From the NCBI GenBank assembly GCA_049324315.1, contig JBMOKU010000042.1, positions 1-64,000 on the forward strand: a stretch of DNA of 64,000 bases. The letters are read 5' to 3'. The notes beneath the pieces were generated by a model. The model saw only the letters and a program-made list of their open reading frames with translations. It was not told the origin of the DNA and searched no databases. The DNA is from JBMOKU01 sp049324315 (lineage in GTDB: Bacteria; Bacillota; Clostridia; Peptostreptococcales; Thermotaleaceae). A program made the translations under genes and the position numbers. Shown in pieces: positions 17,778 to 26,012 of this stretch. Every line of letters starts with the position of its first letter. Position 1 is the first letter of the stretch.

Positions 17778-18452
17778 CTATGCAGCCCGACTTCTCTTTT
17801 TAGCAAAAGCTAAAATTCCACCCAGTGCGATGGACAGGAAGGAAGCCATTAATACGCGATATTCTGGCGGCAGCAAAAAGGTGATGGTGTGTGCCGGAAT
17901 CCAGAAGAAGGGGATGGTCTTAATGTAGACAAAACCCACTAAACCCTTCCAATCAATATGATCAACAACCTTATGCAGGGTAACATCCTTTAGATTACTA
18001 AGCTTTCCATCACATAGCTCGATGTATGTGTCTGTTATTCGATGGAGCCCCATGAAGGTAGGTGCAAAGATAAGATTCATGGTGCAGCTTATAAAAAATG
18101 CTGTTCCGACGGCTGCCAGAGTACTTCCCTCTGCAAATGCGGGAAGCAGGTTTGCTTTGATGGCAGAAACAACACCACCGGCAAATAACTGAAACACGAG
18201 GACGAAGGCCATCCCTAAAAATCCCCAGATGACAATTCGCCAGAAAGTACCAACCGGCTTTACCCATTTACCGGAGATAATGCGGAGGGCCAAAAATTCT
18301 CCCATCGTAGCTAGGATGGCAACCTTTATAAAACCCATTACGTAAGGGTGGGTTTTTGTGAGAGAGATAAAAACTACATGGGTGCTTGGGATAACCAAAA
18401 TTGCTACAACCGACAATAATAGCAGAAGCCAAAGAAAATCACCTTTTTTCAT
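17778..18452 (-). CDS. Mpv17/PMP22-like integral membrane protein
   Basis: This 224-residue protein has about five or six hydrophobic segments. It begins MKKGDFLWLLLLLSVVAILV and ends in a basic tail. The C-terminal part KTIPFFWIPAHTITFLLPPE with YRVL soon after resembles the Mpv17/PMP22 signature (aromatic-Pro motif followed by a VP..YR segment), and a Trp-rich central loop is present. The function of bacterial members is unknown. ATG at 18452 has AAAGGAGATG upstream; the 22 extra upstream codons lack a site. It is transcribed alone, opposite to its neighbours. Confidence 0.55.
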   Translation of the reverse strand: MKKGDFLWLLLLLSVVAILVIPSTHVVFISLTKTHPYVMGFIKVAILATMGEFLALRIISGKWVKPVGTFWRIVIWGFLGMAFVLVFQLFAGGVVSAIKANLLPAFAEGSTLAAVGTAFFISCTMNLIFAPTFMGLHRITDTYIELCDGKLSNLKDVTLHKVVDHIDWKGLVGFVYIKTIPFFWIPAHTITFLLPPEYRVLMASFLSIALGGILAFAKKRSRAA

Positions 18453-18646
18453 ACTGCATCTCCTTTCAAACAATATTGATTTGCAAAAAAATTTTAACAC
18501 TTGCAAAAATAATTTCAATGTTCATTTATTATTATAATACAAAATTCATATGTTAAAAACTATTATTTTTGACGGGTTGAATCCCTGATGGAGTAATGCT
18601 AAAATGGAATTTGCAGGGAATTCTTTTATAAATTGGAGGACAAATT

Positions 18647-19804
18647 ATGCTATTGATCAAGAATGGAACCATTTTAACAATGGAAGGCAGAACATATGAA
18701 AAGGGAAGTATCTTAATCCAAGATGGTAAAATAAAAGAAGTAGGAGAAAATATTGTCGTCCCCCTGGATGCAGAAATCATTGATGCTGCAGGAAAAATCG
18801 TAATGCCTGGAATGATAGATGCACACTGTCATCTGGGAATGTGGGAAGACGCCATCGGATTTGAAGGGGCGGACGGGAACGAAGCAACAGACCCGGTGAC
18901 CCCTCATTTGCGAGCTATCGATGCCATCAATCCTATGGACAGAACCTTCAGGGAAGCCTATGAAGGGGGCATCACGGCTGCTGCCACAGGACCGGGCAGT
19001 GCCAATGTCATTGGGGGACAGTTTGCTGTGATAAAAACCTATGGGGATAGAATCGACGATATGATTGTACAGGCATACGCAGCCATGAAGTGTGCCTTCG
19101 GAGAAAACCCAAAGCGGGTCTATAACGATAAGAAGCAGTCCCCCAGCACAAGAATGGCTACGGCTGCCATATTAAGAGATACGCTCTTTAAAGCAAAGGA
19201 GTATGCGGAGAAGTTGGAGGCTGCAAAAGAAGATCCAACCAAAAAACCCGGCTTTGATATGAAGATGGAAGCGCTTCTTCCTGTCATCCGGGGGGAGATG
19301 CCAGTAAAAGCCCATGCTCATCGAGCAGATGATATTTTTACGGCGATTCGAATTGCAAAAGAATTTAATCTCAAGTTAACTCTAGAGCATTGCACGGAGG
19401 GACATTTGATTGCAGAGCATATTACGAAGGAAGGCTTCCCAGCTATCGTGGGGCCAAGCTTTGGCGAACGCTGCAAATTTGAACTGAAAAACCTTACCTT
19501 TGAAACTCCAGGAGTTTTAAGTAAGGCAGGGGTCAAGGTAGCTATCATGACAGACCATCCCGTAATACCGCTGCAGTATTTGCCGGTATGTGCTTCTCTA
19601 GCAGTGAAGGCAGGCATGGATGAAGAGGAAGCCATGAAAGCCATCACCATTCACGCAGCCGAAATTTTGGGGATTGAGGATCGTATGGGAAGCATCAAGG
19701 AAGGAAAGGATGCAGATATTGTAATTTGGGAAGGACATCCCTTCCAGCTGCATTCAAAGGTTGTATGTACCATTATTGATGGAAAGGTTGTTTTTAGCCG
19801 ATAA
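18647..19804 (+). CDS. Amidohydrolase (metal-dependent, imidazolonepropionase-like)
   Basis: This 385-residue amidohydrolase-superfamily enzyme starts MLLIKNGTILTMEGRTYEKG. Metal motif DAHCHLGMW (HxH) is at about 60-66. Further ligands appear in VKAHAHRADDI and LEHCTEGH, and the late aspartate in IMTDHPV. The C-terminal strand region (DRMGSIKEGKDADIVIWEGH) is typical. Close homologues are annotated only as amidohydrolase and the substrate is unknown. AGGAGG-type site GGAGGAC precedes ATG 18647. No pathway genes adjoin it. Confidence 0.88.
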   Translation: MLLIKNGTILTMEGRTYEKGSILIQDGKIKEVGENIVVPLDAEIIDAAGKIVMPGMIDAHCHLGMWEDAIGFEGADGNEATDPVTPHLRAIDAINPMDRTFREAYEGGITAAATGPGSANVIGGQFAVIKTYGDRIDDMIVQAYAAMKCAFGENPKRVYNDKKQSPSTRMATAAILRDTLFKAKEYAEKLEAAKEDPTKKPGFDMKMEALLPVIRGEMPVKAHAHRADDIFTAIRIAKEFNLKLTLEHCTEGHLIAEHITKEGFPAIVGPSFGERCKFELKNLTFETPGVLSKAGVKVAIMTDHPVIPLQYLPVCASLAVKAGMDEEEAMKAITIHAAEILGIEDRMGSIKEGKDADIVIWEGHPFQLHSKVVCTIIDGKVVFSR

Positions 19805-19835
19805 ATTGAATATATGGATTTACGCCTCTAAAAAT

Positions 19836-19975
19836 TAACAAACAAATGAAGTTTTATATCGAATAAAGTTTTTGATTTCATGCTGCGATACGCGTTGCAC
19901 GATACACGATGCATAAAAAGACCTTAGAGATTGCCCCTGATATCGAACAACGTGAACCGCGTATCGTGGATCGAG
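19836..19975. repeat. GATAC-type repeat element (family A), copy 2
   Basis: Same structure as at 11788: shared left part with AATGAAGTTTTATA and GTTTTTGATTTCATG, GCGATACGCG, the core CCTTAGAGATTGCCCCTGAT, and the inverted GCGTATCGTGG. It lies just before the ribosome site of the gene at 20002. Confidence 0.8.
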
Positions 19976-20001
19976 CTCGAGAGACATGGGGGGGATAGGG
20001 A

Positions 20002-20472
20002 ATGGATCAAATGCCTGTGTATATTTTATTACTGGGGGCCATACCGGAAGCCATATTGATGGTATGGGCAGGTTTGCTATTGGTAGGGGTGAGACCACCT
20101 GTTCGAAAGGTACTGCTTACAGGCGTCTTATTAGGCCTGTCATCCTATTTTGTCAGACAGTACGTGGACTTTGGCGTGCATGCATTGGTCAATTTGATGT
20201 TCTTTGTTATCTTTATTCGCATCATCTTTGATGTTAAGACACTGACAAGTATACTGGCATCTCTTTTAGCTTTTGTTGTGGTGATTATGATTGAAGGACC
20301 TATGGTTATCTTTTTTGAGGACAGTGCCATCTATCTGATGTCCAGAGATCTAACAAGACTTGCTTTCTTCCTGCCCCATGAGCTGACCTTGGCAGGGATC
20401 ATTTATATCTGTTATAAAAAGAATATTTCGTTGGTGCAAGAGTTAGGTTCTCTGGGAAAATTTATGAGATAG
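20002..20472 (+). CDS. Small integral membrane protein, unknown function
   Basis: This 156-residue protein is mostly hydrophobic, with about five membrane segments (MPVYILLLGAIPEAILMVWA, then VLLTGVLLGLSSYF, LMFFVIFIRIIF, ILASLLAFVVVIMI, and one near the C-terminus). The pattern resembles the membrane half of some clostridial GHKL sensor kinases, but no kinase domain follows. The start has GGGGGGATAGGG upstream. It lies between the GATAC repeat and the ribU riboswitch, and I do not recognise a function. Confidence 0.5.
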   Translation: MDQMPVYILLLGAIPEAILMVWAGLLLVGVRPPVRKVLLTGVLLGLSSYFVRQYVDFGVHALVNLMFFVIFIRIIFDVKTLTSILASLLAFVVVIMIEGPMVIFFEDSAIYLMSRDLTRLAFFLPHELTLAGIIYICYKKNISLVQELGSLGKFMR

Positions 20473-20474
20473 GA

Positions 20475-20503
20475 TTGAAAAATACGGGTAAATCATTTAT
20501 AAT
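20475..20503 (+). promoter_or_regulatory. Sigma-A promoter of the FMN riboswitch-ribU unit
   Basis: -35 TTGAAA (20475-20480), 17-base spacer, -10 TATAAT (20498-20503). Confidence 0.8.
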
Positions 20504-20530
20504 AATAAGTAGATGATAAAAACTACATAG

Positions 20531-20648
20531 GAGCAGTCTTCAGGGCAGGGTGAAATTCCCGACCGGCGGTAAAGTCCGCGAGCAGCTTGTGCTGCAGATC
20601 CGGTGTAATTCCGGTACCGACAGTAAAGTCTGGATGGAAGAAGATACG
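20531..20648 (+). ncRNA. FMN riboswitch (RFN element)
   Basis: Conserved RFN blocks are present in order: TCTTCAGGGCAGGGTGAAAT, CCCGACCGGCGGTAAAGTCC, a variable GC-rich arm (AGCAGCTTGTGCTGC), GATCCGGTGTAATTCCGG, ACCGACAGTAAAGTCTGGAT, and closing GGAAGAAGA that pairs with TCTTC. It binds FMN and should switch off ribU by premature termination through the hairpin at 20684. Confidence 0.97.
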
Positions 20649-20683
20649 TATCCATGAAACGTGTTTTACTTTTGATGTATAGG

Positions 20684-20713
20684 ATGCCTGAAGCTACTGC
20701 TTCAGGCATTTTT
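20684..20713 (+). terminator. Riboswitch-controlled terminator before ribU
   Basis: Perfect 11-base stem ATGCCTGAAGC / GCTTCAGGCAT with loop TACT and TTTT. It ends just upstream of the ribU ribosome site, as expected for transcriptional control. Confidence 0.9.
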
Positions 20714-20736
20714 AGTTATAGGAAGGAGAAAATTTT

Positions 20737-21366
20737 ATGACAAACAAAACAATTGCTGCAAAACGGGGAGTATTTGAAATCCATCAACTGAAATCCACAA
20801 ATGCATTGGTGAAAATAGGACTGCTGTCCGTCATCGCATATTTGGTCATGTTTTTAGAATTTCCAGTACTTTTCTTTCCCCAGTTTTTAAAAATTGACTT
20901 AAGTGATATACCCGCGCTAATTGGGGGATTGACCCTTGGACCTGCAGCGGGGATCGTTATTCAATTGATCAAAAACTTTCTGCACTTTGCAACAAAAACA
21001 ACCACTGGCGGTGTAGGAGAAATCGCCAACTTTCTAGTAGGGGCTGCACTGATCGTACCCCCAGCTATTGCCTACAGTATTGAACAAACAAAATCTTCAG
21101 CATTAAAAGGCATGGTTGTTGGGGTTGTTTCCATGGGTGTTGTAGGTGCTTTGGCAAACTATTATATCCTACTGCCATTTTATGCAAAGCTGATGCCTAT
21201 GGAGCAGATTATTGCCTGGAGTGCAGCGGCCAATGGCTTGATTGTCGATATGAAGACATTGATTTTATATGCCATCGTGCCTTTTAATATTTTGAAGGGA
21301 ATCGTTGTTACAATCGTAACAAGTCTGTTATATAAGAAGCTTTCGCCTATTTTAAAGGTAAGGTAA
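20737..21366 (+). CDS. ribU: Riboflavin ECF transporter substrate-binding subunit RibU
   Basis: This 209-residue membrane protein has about six hydrophobic helices. The RibU/ECF S-component motifs include IAYLVMFLEFPVLFFPQFLK, DLSDIPALIGGLTLGP and QLIKNFLHFATKTTTGGVGE. It captures riboflavin and works with the shared EcfAAT module, which is not in this window. The FMN riboswitch directly upstream supports the substrate. Strong site GGAAGGAG; a terminator follows. Confidence 0.96.
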   Translation: MTNKTIAAKRGVFEIHQLKSTNALVKIGLLSVIAYLVMFLEFPVLFFPQFLKIDLSDIPALIGGLTLGPAAGIVIQLIKNFLHFATKTTTGGVGEIANFLVGAALIVPPAIAYSIEQTKSSALKGMVVGVVSMGVVGALANYYILLPFYAKLMPMEQIIAWSAAANGLIVDMKTLILYAIVPFNILKGIVVTIVTSLLYKKLSPILKVR

Positions 21367-21371
21367 AAGAT

Positions 21372-21397
21372 AAAAAGCCCTTTCGGGGCTTTTTTTA
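21372..21397 (+). terminator. Intrinsic terminator of ribU
   Basis: AAAAAGCCC / GGGCTTTTT stem with a TTTCG loop and extended T run. The A-rich side may also serve the convergent gene at 21401. Confidence 0.9.
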
Positions 21398-21400
21398 TGG

Positions 21401-21769
21401 TTATTTCGTTGTTTTAAGCCATTCACGCCACTGCTGACTTTTATTGTTTTGGGCCATCAGAGATTGTCGTTCCATACGTTTTCGAAGGAGGAAACCGATG
21501 ATTCCTGTTATAGAACCGGTAATCATATAGCGATAGATATCCATGACACTATATCCTTGTTCAAGGAAGGCCTCCAATGCATAGTCAGCAAATGTGCTGT
21601 AATAAAAAGCTTCGCAAAAATCAACCAAAGACCATCCCATAAAAACAGCAATGGCTATGTTCATCCATAGGCTTTTGCACTGGATTTTAATGAGAAGGTA
21701 TTTGATTCCTAAAACCAAGGGAAATAAAAGCATGATAAAGGTTACGACCGATAACACCCTATATAACAT
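21401..21769 (-). CDS. Small membrane protein, unknown function
   Basis: The 122-residue protein begins MLYRVLSVVTFIMLLFPLVL and has about three hydrophobic segments: the N-terminus, NIAIAVFMGWSLVDF, and YMITGSITGIIGFLL. A polar, basic C-terminal tail (LLRKRMERQSL...QWREWLKTTK) follows. A good site AGGAG precedes the start. It is convergent with ribU. No family is recognised. Confidence 0.5.
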   Translation of the reverse strand: MLYRVLSVVTFIMLLFPLVLGIKYLLIKIQCKSLWMNIAIAVFMGWSLVDFCEAFYYSTFADYALEAFLEQGYSVMDIYRYMITGSITGIIGFLLRKRMERQSLMAQNNKSQQWREWLKTTK

Positions 21770-22148
21770 AAAATCACACTCCTAGTTATAATACTGGCTC
21801 ATAGCATATAGCTTATAGCAAAAACCAAATAAAGCTTGTGCATTAGATATGAATCCCATTATTAATAATTATATGAAAAAACTGGAAAATAGCAAGAAAA
21901 ATTTCACACCTTTGTCCTTGCGTTGTTTTTCCGTTACTTATATAATGAATGTAGGTTTTTGGGTAAAATATATATGTCATACTAAGTACTTTACATCCGC
22001 TATGCCACGGGGACGGTTCCATCGTTTTCCCTTCGGTCCTTCGCTTTGCTTCGGAAACGCTCGAACCGTCCCCATGGCTCCGCTAATAGAATTTCAATAT
22101 GTTTTTTTACGATAAACGATACACGTTATACGATAGCGAGGTGCAGCA
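21770..22148. other. Gene-free region with repeats upstream of tsaE
   Basis: It contains low-complexity words (CATATAGCTTATAGC near 21803), an inverted family C palindrome (21993-22086) and a short GATAC-like remnant (CGATAAACGATACACG near 22111). A frame at 21849-22115 exists only because it reads through the palindrome and is not considered a gene. Confidence 0.6.
21993..22086. repeat. Long palindromic repeat (family C), copy 3, inverted
   Basis: Runs ACATCCGCT...CCACGGGGACGGTTCCATCG to GAACCGTCCCCATGGCTCCG, the reverse orientation of the copies at 6277 and 12723. Confidence 0.8.
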
Positions 22149-22610
22149 GTGTTACAAATAATTAGCAGCAGTGAACAGAGGACGGATCAATTAGGATTTA
22201 AATTGGGAACCTTATTACAGAGGGGCGATATTGTCTGTCTTACAGGAGATTTAGGTGCAGGAAAAACAACCTTGTCAAAAGCCATTGCAAGGGGCTTGGA
22301 TATTGAAGAGGATGTTACCAGCCCCACCTTTACCATCATCCATGAATACATGGGAAGACTTCCATTATATCATTTTGATGTTTACCGCATTGAAGATCCG
22401 ATACAAATGGAAGATCTGGGATATGAAGAATATTTCTACGGTGATGGTGTCTGCATTGTTGAATGGGCTTCTAAAATACAAGGGTTGATTCCGACAGAGC
22501 ACCTCTGGGTACATATCGTGAAAGGAATAGAGGAAGAGCAGCGAATCATTGAGATAAAAGGAATAGGAAGACATTATCAGGAGATTATTGAGGAGTTGAG
22601 ATCATTATGA
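22149..22610 (+). CDS. tsaE: tRNA threonylcarbamoyladenosine biosynthesis ATPase TsaE
   Basis: This 153-residue protein has Walker A GDLGAGKTTLSKAI at about 36-49 and the TsaE segments TSPTFTIIHEY and YHFDVYRI. It supports the TsaB-TsaD complex in making t6A37 of ANN-decoding tRNAs. The start is GTG 22149 with GAGGTG upstream. The stop overlaps the tsaB start by four bases, so translation is coupled. Confidence 0.95.
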   Translation: MLQIISSSEQRTDQLGFKLGTLLQRGDIVCLTGDLGAGKTTLSKAIARGLDIEEDVTSPTFTIIHEYMGRLPLYHFDVYRIEDPIQMEDLGYEEYFYGDGVCIVEWASKIQGLIPTEHLWVHIVKGIEEEQRIIEIKGIGRHYQEIIEELRSL

Positions 22611-23347
22611 TCATTCTTGCATTAGATACATCTTCCATTGTGGCATCGGTGGCATTAATGGAGGATGAAAAATTATTAGGAGAATATACCATCAACCATA
22701 AGCGCACCCACTCACAAAAATTGATGCCTATGATTGATCAACTGCTGCAGGGTTGTGAACTGACCATGCAGGATGTTGATTTAATCGGTGTTGCGGAAGG
22801 GCCAGGATCCTTTACCGGATTGAGAATAGGTGTAGCTACGGCAAAGGGTCTAGCCCATGCTGTGGATATTCCTGTAGTTGGCGTATCTACATTGGATGCG
22901 TTGGCCTTCAATCTTCCATACTGCGAGGGATTGGTATGTCCGATTTTGGATGCCAGAAGAAGCCAGGTCTATACCGGGGTATATAAATGGGAAGCAGGTA
23001 TGCTTCATCGGATTCTTACACCACAGACAATGACCATAGAGGAATTGATTGGAGAGCTGTCCAAGAGGCCGGAAAGAGTCGTGTTCTTAGGTGACGGTAT
23101 TGAAGTAAATCGAGAAAAGCTGGAAGCTTCGTTAAAGGGTCGGGTTATCTTGGCACCAAATCGTGCCAAAATGCCCAGTGCTGCTTCTGTGGCTGAACTG
23201 GCCCTGCAAAAGGCACAAAATAAAGAATTGATGACGTATTATGAGCTGACTCCGGAATATCTGCGGAAATCCGAGGCGGAAAGGCAGTATGAGGATAGAG
23301 TGAAAAGGGTGGGGTTGGATGGTAATCAGAAAGATGACAGTCAATGA
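22607..23347 (+). CDS. tsaB: tRNA threonylcarbamoyladenosine biosynthesis protein TsaB
   Basis: This 246-residue ASKHA-fold protein begins MIILALDTSSIVASVALMED and contains the TsaB signature AEGPGSFTGLRIGVATAKGL at about 64-83. It is the non-catalytic partner that binds TsaD and TsaE for t6A synthesis. The start overlaps tsaE (ATGA) and its end overlaps rimI by 29 bases, giving a tight operon. tsaD is about 9.7 kb further on. Confidence 0.95.
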   Translation: MIILALDTSSIVASVALMEDEKLLGEYTINHKRTHSQKLMPMIDQLLQGCELTMQDVDLIGVAEGPGSFTGLRIGVATAKGLAHAVDIPVVGVSTLDALAFNLPYCEGLVCPILDARRSQVYTGVYKWEAGMLHRILTPQTMTIEELIGELSKRPERVVFLGDGIEVNREKLEASLKGRVILAPNRAKMPSAASVAELALQKAQNKELMTYYELTPEYLRKSEAERQYEDRVKRVGLDGNQKDDSQ

Positions 23348-23753
23348 TCTTGACGATGTCATGGAGATTGAGCATCAGTGTTTTTCCGTTCCATGGACAA
23401 AAGATGCGTTTTTGATGGAGATTGAAAAGAATAAGTTTGCCAGATATTTCGTGGTAGAGGTAGATGGTATGGTTGCAGCTTATGGAGGAATGTGGATGAT
23501 TATCGACGAAGCCCATATAACCAATATTGCAGTCAGACACGGGCATCGTGGAAAGGGTTATGGCAAAGGAATCGTAGAAGCATTGATTGAAGCTGCAGAA
23601 AAAGAAAATATATATAGGATGACCTTAGAGGTACGAAGGTCCAATATTGCCGCCCAAAGACTCTATGAGCAGTATGGCTTTGCCTGCTGCGGCTTTCGCC
23701 CTAGATATTATGAGGATAACCAAGAAGATGCCATGATTATGTGGCGTGAATGA
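23319..23753 (+). CDS. rimI: Ribosomal protein S18-alanine N-acetyltransferase RimI
   Basis: This 144-residue GNAT acetyltransferase has the acetyl-CoA loop VRHGHRGKGYGKGIVEALIE at about 68-87 and the RimI-like EVRRSNIAAQRLYEQYGF near 105. RimI acetylates the S18 N-terminus in enterics; in Firmicutes the target is less certain. The gene start lies inside tsaB, and together with tsaE-tsaB this is the usual clostridial order. Confidence 0.92.
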   Translation: MVIRKMTVNDLDDVMEIEHQCFSVPWTKDAFLMEIEKNKFARYFVVEVDGMVAAYGGMWMIIDEAHITNIAVRHGHRGKGYGKGIVEALIEAAEKENIYRMTLEVRRSNIAAQRLYEQYGFACCGFRPRYYEDNQEDAMIMWRE

Positions 23754-23771
23754 ATGTTTCGTAATGCATCG

Positions 23772-23820
23772 TAGGCCTTGAACAAAGACAAATATGTCTC
23801 TTGCTCACGGCCTTTATTTA
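23772..23820 (+). terminator. Probable terminator after rimI
   Basis: TAGGCC...GGCCTttattt ends with inner AAGACAAATATGTCTC hairpin. The T-tract is imperfect. The 270 bases from here to 24033 show no other convincing gene. Confidence 0.5.
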
Positions 23821-24033
23821 TGCACATAAACTGTAAGCTTATTGTAACCTCTTTAAAAAAATTTATATGTTATGATACAGGTGGGTGTAATGGAACTCTA
23901 TTACGTTTTTGTAACATGTATGATTCTGCCAGGATAATCAGACATTTTGGTGAATTAATCGTAGTAGATTATACTGGAGTAGCAAAGAAATTGGAAGAAC
24001 TCATGGAAGTCTATAGAGAAAGGGGTATTTTGC

Positions 24034-25311
24034 GTGGCATTAACAAGAAAAAAGAAATGGATGATCATCGCTGCTGTTGTCATTCTTGTTGTCTTTGTAG
24101 GATTGGCAGCTGTACAGGCCAGCAAAGGTAAGGAAGAGGCAGGAATGATGGTGGAGACTGCTGAGATCGTAAAACAGGATATTGATTCTCATATTTTTAC
24201 CAGTGGTGAAGTTTATTCACTGGAAAAAAGAGATATCACAGCAGATCTATCATCTGGAAAAGTTTTGGCTCTCCACGTAAAGGAGGGAGATACGGTTCAA
24301 GCAGGACAGGTGGTCGCAGAACTGGATACAACAGACATAGCGTATGAAATCAAGCAGGCTGAAATTAAGCTATCCATTGAACAGGAAAGCTTAGAAAAGA
24401 TGCGGAAAGCAAATAAAACCAGATCAGAAATTGAATTAGACAATGCCAAAATAGCTTATGCAGATGCAGAAAGAGCGTATAATCAGAATAAAGTTCTTTA
24501 TGAATCCGCTGCAATTAGTAAAAGCGAAATGGATAGTGCAAAAAGTAAGTTTGAAAAGGCTCACAATGATCTTGTGCTGGCTGAAGCCAACTTTAATGAT
24601 GTAGAAGACGATAATGATATTCTAACGCAGGAAAAAAACATGCAGCTTTCGGAGATGGAACTGCAAAAGCTTAAGGATGATTTGGAAAAATGTAAGATCA
24701 AGAGTCCTATATCCGGTACTGTCGTAGAGGTAGCTGTCAATGAAGGAAGCAATGTGACCCAGACCACGCCGATCATGCAGATCCTAAATGTAGATAATTT
24801 GGAAATTGAAACGAAAGTCAGTGAATACGACGTGGTGAAAGTGAAAGAGGGGCAGCCCGTGAAAATTACGGGAGAAGCCTTCGCGGGACAGGAATACTCA
24901 GGAAAGATTAAGCTGATCGGTGCGGCAGCTGTTTCCGTCAATACCGGTCAGGGGCAAGAAACCATTGTGGAAGTAAAGGTTGAAGTAACCGATAAAAATA
25001 CTGCCATGAAGCCAGGATTTACTGCGAATGTCAATATATTGACGGCCAATAAAAAGGATGTGCTGGTGGTACCTTATGAAGCCATCTTTACAAGGAAGAA
25101 TGGCGATAAAGTTATCTTTACCGTTGTAGATGGAAAGGCGAAGGAACATATCATTAAAACAGGGGTTGAAAGTGACCTAGTCGTAGAAGTAATCAGCAAA
25201 GACTTGAAGGAAAAGGATAAGGTAATTATGAACCCCAGTGAGAAGTTGAAGGATGGAGACCCTGTAAAGGAAAACAAGGTGATGGATCATGATAAAAATA
25301 CAGCGTCTTAG
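24034..25311 (+). CDS. HlyD/MacA-type membrane fusion protein
   Basis: This 425-residue periplasmic-adaptor-type protein has an N-terminal membrane anchor (KKWMIIAAVVILVVFVGLAA, residues about 7-26). A lipoyl-like half follows (LALHVKEGDTVQAGQVVAEL), then a long helical hairpin (about 105-215), the second lipoyl half (IKSPISGTVVEVAVNEGSNV) and a beta-barrel. It links the ABC exporter encoded next to an extracellular substrate path; Gram-positive versions often export peptides or antibiotics. GTG 24034 has AGGGG upstream. The end overlaps the ATPase gene by 23 bases. Confidence 0.9.
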   Translation: MALTRKKKWMIIAAVVILVVFVGLAAVQASKGKEEAGMMVETAEIVKQDIDSHIFTSGEVYSLEKRDITADLSSGKVLALHVKEGDTVQAGQVVAELDTTDIAYEIKQAEIKLSIEQESLEKMRKANKTRSEIELDNAKIAYADAERAYNQNKVLYESAAISKSEMDSAKSKFEKAHNDLVLAEANFNDVEDDNDILTQEKNMQLSEMELQKLKDDLEKCKIKSPISGTVVEVAVNEGSNVTQTTPIMQILNVDNLEIETKVSEYDVVKVKEGQPVKITGEAFAGQEYSGKIKLIGAAAVSVNTGQGQETIVEVKVEVTDKNTAMKPGFTANVNILTANKKDVLVVPYEAIFTRKNGDKVIFTVVDGKAKEHIIKTGVESDLVVEVISKDLKEKDKVIMNPSEKLKDGDPVKENKVMDHDKNTAS

Positions 25312-26008
25312 AAAAGTATATAAAATGGGTACCATAGAGGTGGAAGCCCTTCGGGATGTGGATATCGACATTGCTCCCGGCGAATTTGTAGCCGTCATGG
25401 GTCCCTCCGGTTCTGGTAAATCCACACTGATGAATATTTTGGGATGCCTTGACAGACCTTCAGATGGCAAATACCAACTGGATGGTGAAAAGATTGAGAC
25501 CTTGAACGATATACAGCTGGCTGCCATACGGAACAAAAAAATCGGTTTTGTCTTCCAGTCCTTTAACCTGCTTCCCAGGATAACGGCGTTGAGTAATGTG
25601 GAGCTGCCCATGATGTATGCGGGGGTACCGGCCAAGGAAAGAAAAGAAAAGGCCTTAGCAGCCCTGGAGAAAGTGGGTTTAAGTGATCGTGTCGACCATA
25701 GGTCCAACGAATTGTCTGGAGGACAAAGACAGCGGGTGGCCATAGCCAGGTCGTTGGTTAATAATCCGTCTATCATTTTAGCGGATGAACCCACTGGCAA
25801 TCTGGATTCAAAATCGGGTGAAGAGATCATGGGCATATTCCAAGAATTGAATGATGAAGGTGCTACCATCGTGCTGGTTACCCATGAACCTGAAATCGCA
25901 CAGCATGCCAAGCGAATCATCGCCTTTCGAGATGGGAAGCTCATCGAAGATAAACTGGTGGAAAACAGGATCGTGATTTCAGAGAGCCTTCCTGTAGAGT
26001 CGAGGTGA
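25289..26008 (+). CDS. MacB-type ABC transporter ATPase
   Basis: This 239-residue ATPase is of the LolD/MacB class. Walker A is GPSGSGKST, the Q-loop is FVFQSFNLLPR, the signature is LSGGQRQRVAIARSL, and Walker B with its glutamate is IILADEPTGNLDS, followed by the switch His in LVTHEP. It powers the FtsX-like permease encoded five bases downstream, with the HlyD protein as adaptor. Confidence 0.95.
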   Translation: MIKIQRLRKVYKMGTIEVEALRDVDIDIAPGEFVAVMGPSGSGKSTLMNILGCLDRPSDGKYQLDGEKIETLNDIQLAAIRNKKIGFVFQSFNLLPRITALSNVELPMMYAGVPAKERKEKALAALEKVGLSDRVDHRSNELSGGQRQRVAIARSLVNNPSIILADEPTGNLDSKSGEEIMGIFQELNDEGATIVLVTHEPEIAQHAKRIIAFRDGKLIEDKLVENRIVISESLPVESR

Positions 26009-26012
26009 TAGG

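Noticed and set aside
21849..22115. 88-codon frame upstream of tsaE
   Set aside because: Half of it is the inverted family C palindrome, which gives similar Arg/Pro-rich frames at other copies.
23778..24131. 117-codon frame between rimI and the HlyD gene
   Set aside because: It overlaps the better-supported HlyD start in another frame, contains the terminator region and lacks a ribosome site.
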